A stretch of DNA of 6,496 bases, taken from assembly GCA_022565195.1 (NCBI GenBank), contig JADFJZ010000085.1, forward strand, positions 1 through 6,496, read 5' to 3'. The stretch comes from Planctomycetota bacterium (lineage in GTDB: Bacteria; Planctomycetota; Phycisphaerae; UBA1845; CAIVHJ01). The first letter of the stretch is position 1. Each line of letters opens with the position of its first letter. Below the pieces are notes generated by a model. The model ran no database searches. It was not told where the DNA came from and saw nothing but the letters and a program-made list of their open reading frames with translations. The translations under genes and the position numbers were made by a program. Shown piece after piece: positions 4,304 through 6,496 of the stretch.

Positions 4304-5525
4304 AATCGGGCTCCGGGTTCTCGAACGGTTTGCGGGCCAAGAGAAACGGCCTGTCTTGTGACACGTTGATGAGCAGCGCGATCAAAGCGAAATTGGCGAT
4401 CAAGCTGCTCCCTCCCGAGCTGACAAAGGGCAGGTTCATGCCCGTGATCGGTGTCAAACCGATGGTCATGCCGATGTTAATCAGCGTCTGGGTGCCCAGC
4501 AAGGCCACCACACCCACGGCGAGCAGTCGCCCGAACGGATCATCGGTGCGCGCCGCGATTTCCAGACCCGCGACGACGATCACCACATAGCAGCCCAGCA
4601 AGCAGAGACACCCGACAAAGCCCCACTGCTCTCCAATGATCGCGAAGATGAAGTCATTTTCTCGAGCGGGCAGCAGGACCGCGTGGCGGACGTAGGCGCC
4701 GTTCCCCCAGCCCTGGCCGGCCCAGCCGCCGTTGCCCAGAGCGCCGAGCGAGCCAGTGAGTTGGTAACCGGCCCCGCGCTCCCAGCGGCGCGCGGAGGAC
4801 TTGCCCTCCGGGCACAGCCATTTCCAGCTGTCAGGCGAGTTCTTCACGCGCTGCCGGACCGAGTCATATTGCAGCACAAGCCCGGCAATCCGCTCTTTCT
4901 GATAGTCCTGCATTCTGCTCCAAAAGAGGGGCAGGCAGCAGACGGCAAGGAGCGCAACCACGGCGAAGTGCCGAAGACGTGCGCCGGCTGCGAAGAGCAT
5001 GACGAACAATACGGGCATGAGCAACAGCGCGGTGCCCAGGTCCGGCTGAAGCAGAACGAGCATCACGGGAACGACCGTGAGCACAAAGGGGCCGATCAAG
5101 GTCTTGAATCGCCGGACATCCTCTTTGTGCCGTAAGTACCAAGCCAATCCAATGATGAAAGCTACTTTCATAATCTCAGAAGGCTGAACGCTGAAGCCCG
5201 GCAGCGAGATCCAGCGATACGTGCCGTTGATCGGGCGGATCATCGGCAAGCCGTGAAAGACCCGGGCCAGCACCATGAGTGCGAGCAGGAAGAGGCCGAA
5301 TCCGAACAGGGCGTAGGCGAAGCGCCCGAGTCGCTGGTAGCCGACGGCCAGAACCGCCGCGCCCGCCGCGAGTGAGGCAATGACGAAGACGACTTGCTTC
5401 AATGCCGCGGCGCCGGCCGAGCCTTCAACGGCGATGATGCACAGCAGGCCGACGACACACAGGCACATCGACGCGGCGAAGATCGCGATCCCGGGCCAAG
5501 TTAAGTCGTAGATCGGGCGTTTCAT
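4287..5525 (-). CDS. rodA: Rod shape-determining protein RodA (SEDS peptidoglycan glycosyltransferase)
   Basis: RodA polymerises lipid II into glycan strands for side-wall growth in complex with PBP2. This 412-residue protein has about ten hydrophobic membrane segments. Family landmarks are RWISLPGF (104-111) with QPSE (114-117) and Lys120; the catalytically essential Asp162 in QPDLGTA; ENDFIFAIIGEQWGFVG (289-305); and the SEDS signature TPITGMNLPFVSSGGSS (358-374). Between the conserved DYQKERI and GAGYQ lie about 36 extra residues (about 215-250) that E. coli RodA, as I recall it, lacks, in the large extracellular loop between segments 7 and 8. The ATG at 5525 is chosen because it follows GAGGG and overlaps the PBP2 stop as ATGA, implying translational coupling; a frame upstream to 5732 is PBP2 read out of frame. 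RodA is preferred over FtsW because of the PBP2 neighbour. Confidence 0.95.
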   Translation of the reverse strand: MKRPIYDLTWPGIAIFAASMCLCVVGLLCIIAVEGSAGAAALKQVVFVIASLAAGAAVLAVGYQRLGRFAYALFGFGLFLLALMVLARVFHGLPMIRPINGTYRWISLPGFSVQPSEIMKVAFIIGLAWYLRHKEDVRRFKTLIGPFVLTVVPVMLVLLQPDLGTALLLMPVLFVMLFAAGARLRHFAVVALLAVCCLPLFWSRMQDYQKERIAGLVLQYDSVRQRVKNSPDSWKWLCPEGKSSARRWERGAGYQLTGSLGALGNGGWAGQGWGNGAYVRHAVLLPARENDFIFAIIGEQWGFVGCLCLLGCYVVIVVAGLEIAARTDDPFGRLLAVGVVALLGTQTLINIGMTIGLTPITGMNLPFVSSGGSSLIANFALIALLINVSQDRPFLLARKPFENPEPDYAGIR

Positions 5526-6496
5526 CGATCCCTCATGGCCAGAGGATGTGGACCGGTCACATAGCGAGGAAAGTCGTCGATAATCATTTCGGCTACATCG
5601 CGGCACAGGGGGCCTGAGGATCTGCCGCCGCTGCCTCCGAACTCCAAGAGTACTGCAATGGCGATGCGGGCCTGAGCATTCCAGTCGGGCCGGCCGTCGG
5701 CGTCCTTGGGTTGAAGAAACGCCACAAACCATGCGTGGGAATGTTGCCGGTCTTTGGAGACCTCTGCCGGCCAGTGTGCCGCAGGCGTGGCGCGGATTAT
5801 GGAGTCCCGCAATTCCGCTCGGATTTGTGCGGCTTGATCGCGTGGGACTGTCTCCTCAGGCATCATTTGCCTCACGAATTCGTCGCGCGCGAAGCGGCCA
5901 TTGTTGGCGGAAACAGTTTTCGAGCGCTCGCCGTCTCCGTCACGATAGTCGACACGGTATTTGGTGATCCAGCGTGTCGTTTGAGCGCTGCCGCTCTTTC
6001 CGCACAGCGCGTACTGTGACTGTTCCAGCTTCGCGAATGAAGTCGCGGTACCGCCCGGGACATTGACCACTTGATACATGCCCCGGCGAACAATCCGCCA
6101 GACAGATTCTTCGACGGGCAGACTCATCGGCGGCGCGTTTTGCTCATTCTTCAGGAGGCTCACCAGCCCGTGAAGGCCGCTGGCGTAGGTGGCGACGAGG
6201 TTGGCCGCCTGCAGCGGTGTGACTTGCATTTCTCCCTGGCCGATGGCGTAGTTCCGCGGGTCGCTCAGTTGAGCCGACCGCTTCTTATGAACCCAAAGGT
6301 AGTGCGGGCTGGGCGCGATGCCGTACTCTTCTTCACCCAAGCCGATGCCGGTAGTATCGCCTAGCCCGAAACGATCCATCCACTCCGACATGCGCTGCAG
6401 ACCCTCCGCGCCGCCACCCTGCTTCCAAAACAAGTCTCCGAGATGGAAACAAAAGACATTGCAACTGCGTTTGATGGCCTCTTCGCTGTTGATCAG
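5522..6496 (-). CDS. mrdA: Penicillin-binding protein 2 (MrdA), transpeptidase C-terminal part (cut by right edge)
   Basis: The frame enters from the right edge and ends at TGA 5524-5522, leaving 324 C-terminal residues of a class B PBP, the transpeptidase that cross-links glycan strands made by RodA. The second active-site motif SxN is SCN at residues 11-13 of the fragment (KRSCNVFCFHLG), followed by GLGDTTGIGL, NYAIGQGEMQVTPLQAANL (82-100) and the third motif as KSG (167-169, CGKSGSAQT) rather than the usual KTG. HAWFVAFL and IAIAVLLEFGGSGG close the domain. The catalytic SxxK lies outside the window. Between KSG and HAWF there are about 85 residues, far more than in E. coli PBP2, rich in charged residues. 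The gene is coupled to rodA by an ATGA overlap. The N-terminus, membrane anchor and pedestal domain are not visible. Confidence 0.93.
   Translation of the reverse strand: MINSEEAIKRSCNVFCFHLGDLFWKQGGGAEGLQRMSEWMDRFGLGDTTGIGLGEEEYGIAPSPHYLWVHKKRSAQLSDPRNYAIGQGEMQVTPLQAANLVATYASGLHGLVSLLKNEQNAPPMSLPVEESVWRIVRRGMYQVVNVPGGTATSFAKLEQSQYALCGKSGSAQTTRWITKYRVDYRDGDGERSKTVSANNGRFARDEFVRQMMPEETVPRDQAAQIRAELRDSIIRATPAAHWPAEVSKDRQHSHAWFVAFLQPKDADGRPDWNAQARIAIAVLLEFGGSGGRSSGPLCRDVAEMIIDDFPRYVTGPHPLAMRDR

Noticed and set aside
3617..4369. 250-residue + strand frame opposite the MBL-fold gene
   Set aside because: No domain pattern, Arg-rich shadow composition; the - strand frame shows a clear MBL-fold layout and operon linkage.
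5526..5732. N-terminal extension of RodA to 5732
   Set aside because: These 69 residues are PBP2 coding sequence read in another frame; the 5525 ATG has a good ribosome site and overlaps the PBP2 stop as ATGA.

Overview
The window looks like a stretch of chromosome from a GC-rich, outer-membrane-bearing bacterium with an elongasome. The AsmA-like envelope protein, the paired retropepsin-like domains, the bifunctional-nuclease (BFN) protein and the style of the intergenic repeats suggest a Planctomycetota-type genome, possibly Phycisphaerae-like. That is a taxonomic inference, because no rRNA or other marker is present. I see no phage, insertion sequence, CRISPR array, tRNA or rRNA.

Left part, + strand (1-1094): the C-terminal part of a large AsmA/TIGR03545-like envelope protein is cut by the left edge. 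It is followed by a compact hicA-hicB toxin-antitoxin pair. hicA has no Shine-Dalgarno and carries a -10-like box placed for a leaderless or nearly leaderless mRNA.

Middle, - strand (1167-3108): a two-gene operon reads leftwards. A BFN/DUF151-family protein is followed, with overlapping ends, by an exported protein with TPR-like helices and two retropepsin-like domains whose DTG triads read DLG and DIG. A good sigma70-type promoter (TTGACA, 17-nt spacer, TACGCT) precedes the operon. The divergent spacer 3109-3422 also holds a heptamer repeat, a perfect GC hairpin and sequence resembling dispersed intergenic repeats.

Right part: a small ribbon-helix-helix protein (+, 3423-3638) converges on a - strand operon entering from the right edge: the C-terminal half of PBP2 (mrdA), then rodA, then a metallo-beta-lactamase-fold protein. 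PBP2 and rodA share an ATGA stop/start, rodA and the MBL gene overlap by 17 nt, and the MBL and RHH genes share bases in their stop codons. PBP2 and RodA form the elongasome transpeptidase/glycosyltransferase pair. The MBL-fold protein has lost most of its metal ligands and may be a pseudoenzyme.

The best candidates for something undescribed are the degenerate MBL-fold protein attached to the rod operon, the extra segments in RodA and PBP2, the exported double retropepsin-like protein coupled to the BFN gene, and the leaderless-type starts of the two small regulator genes. None amounts to a clear new defence or mobile system.
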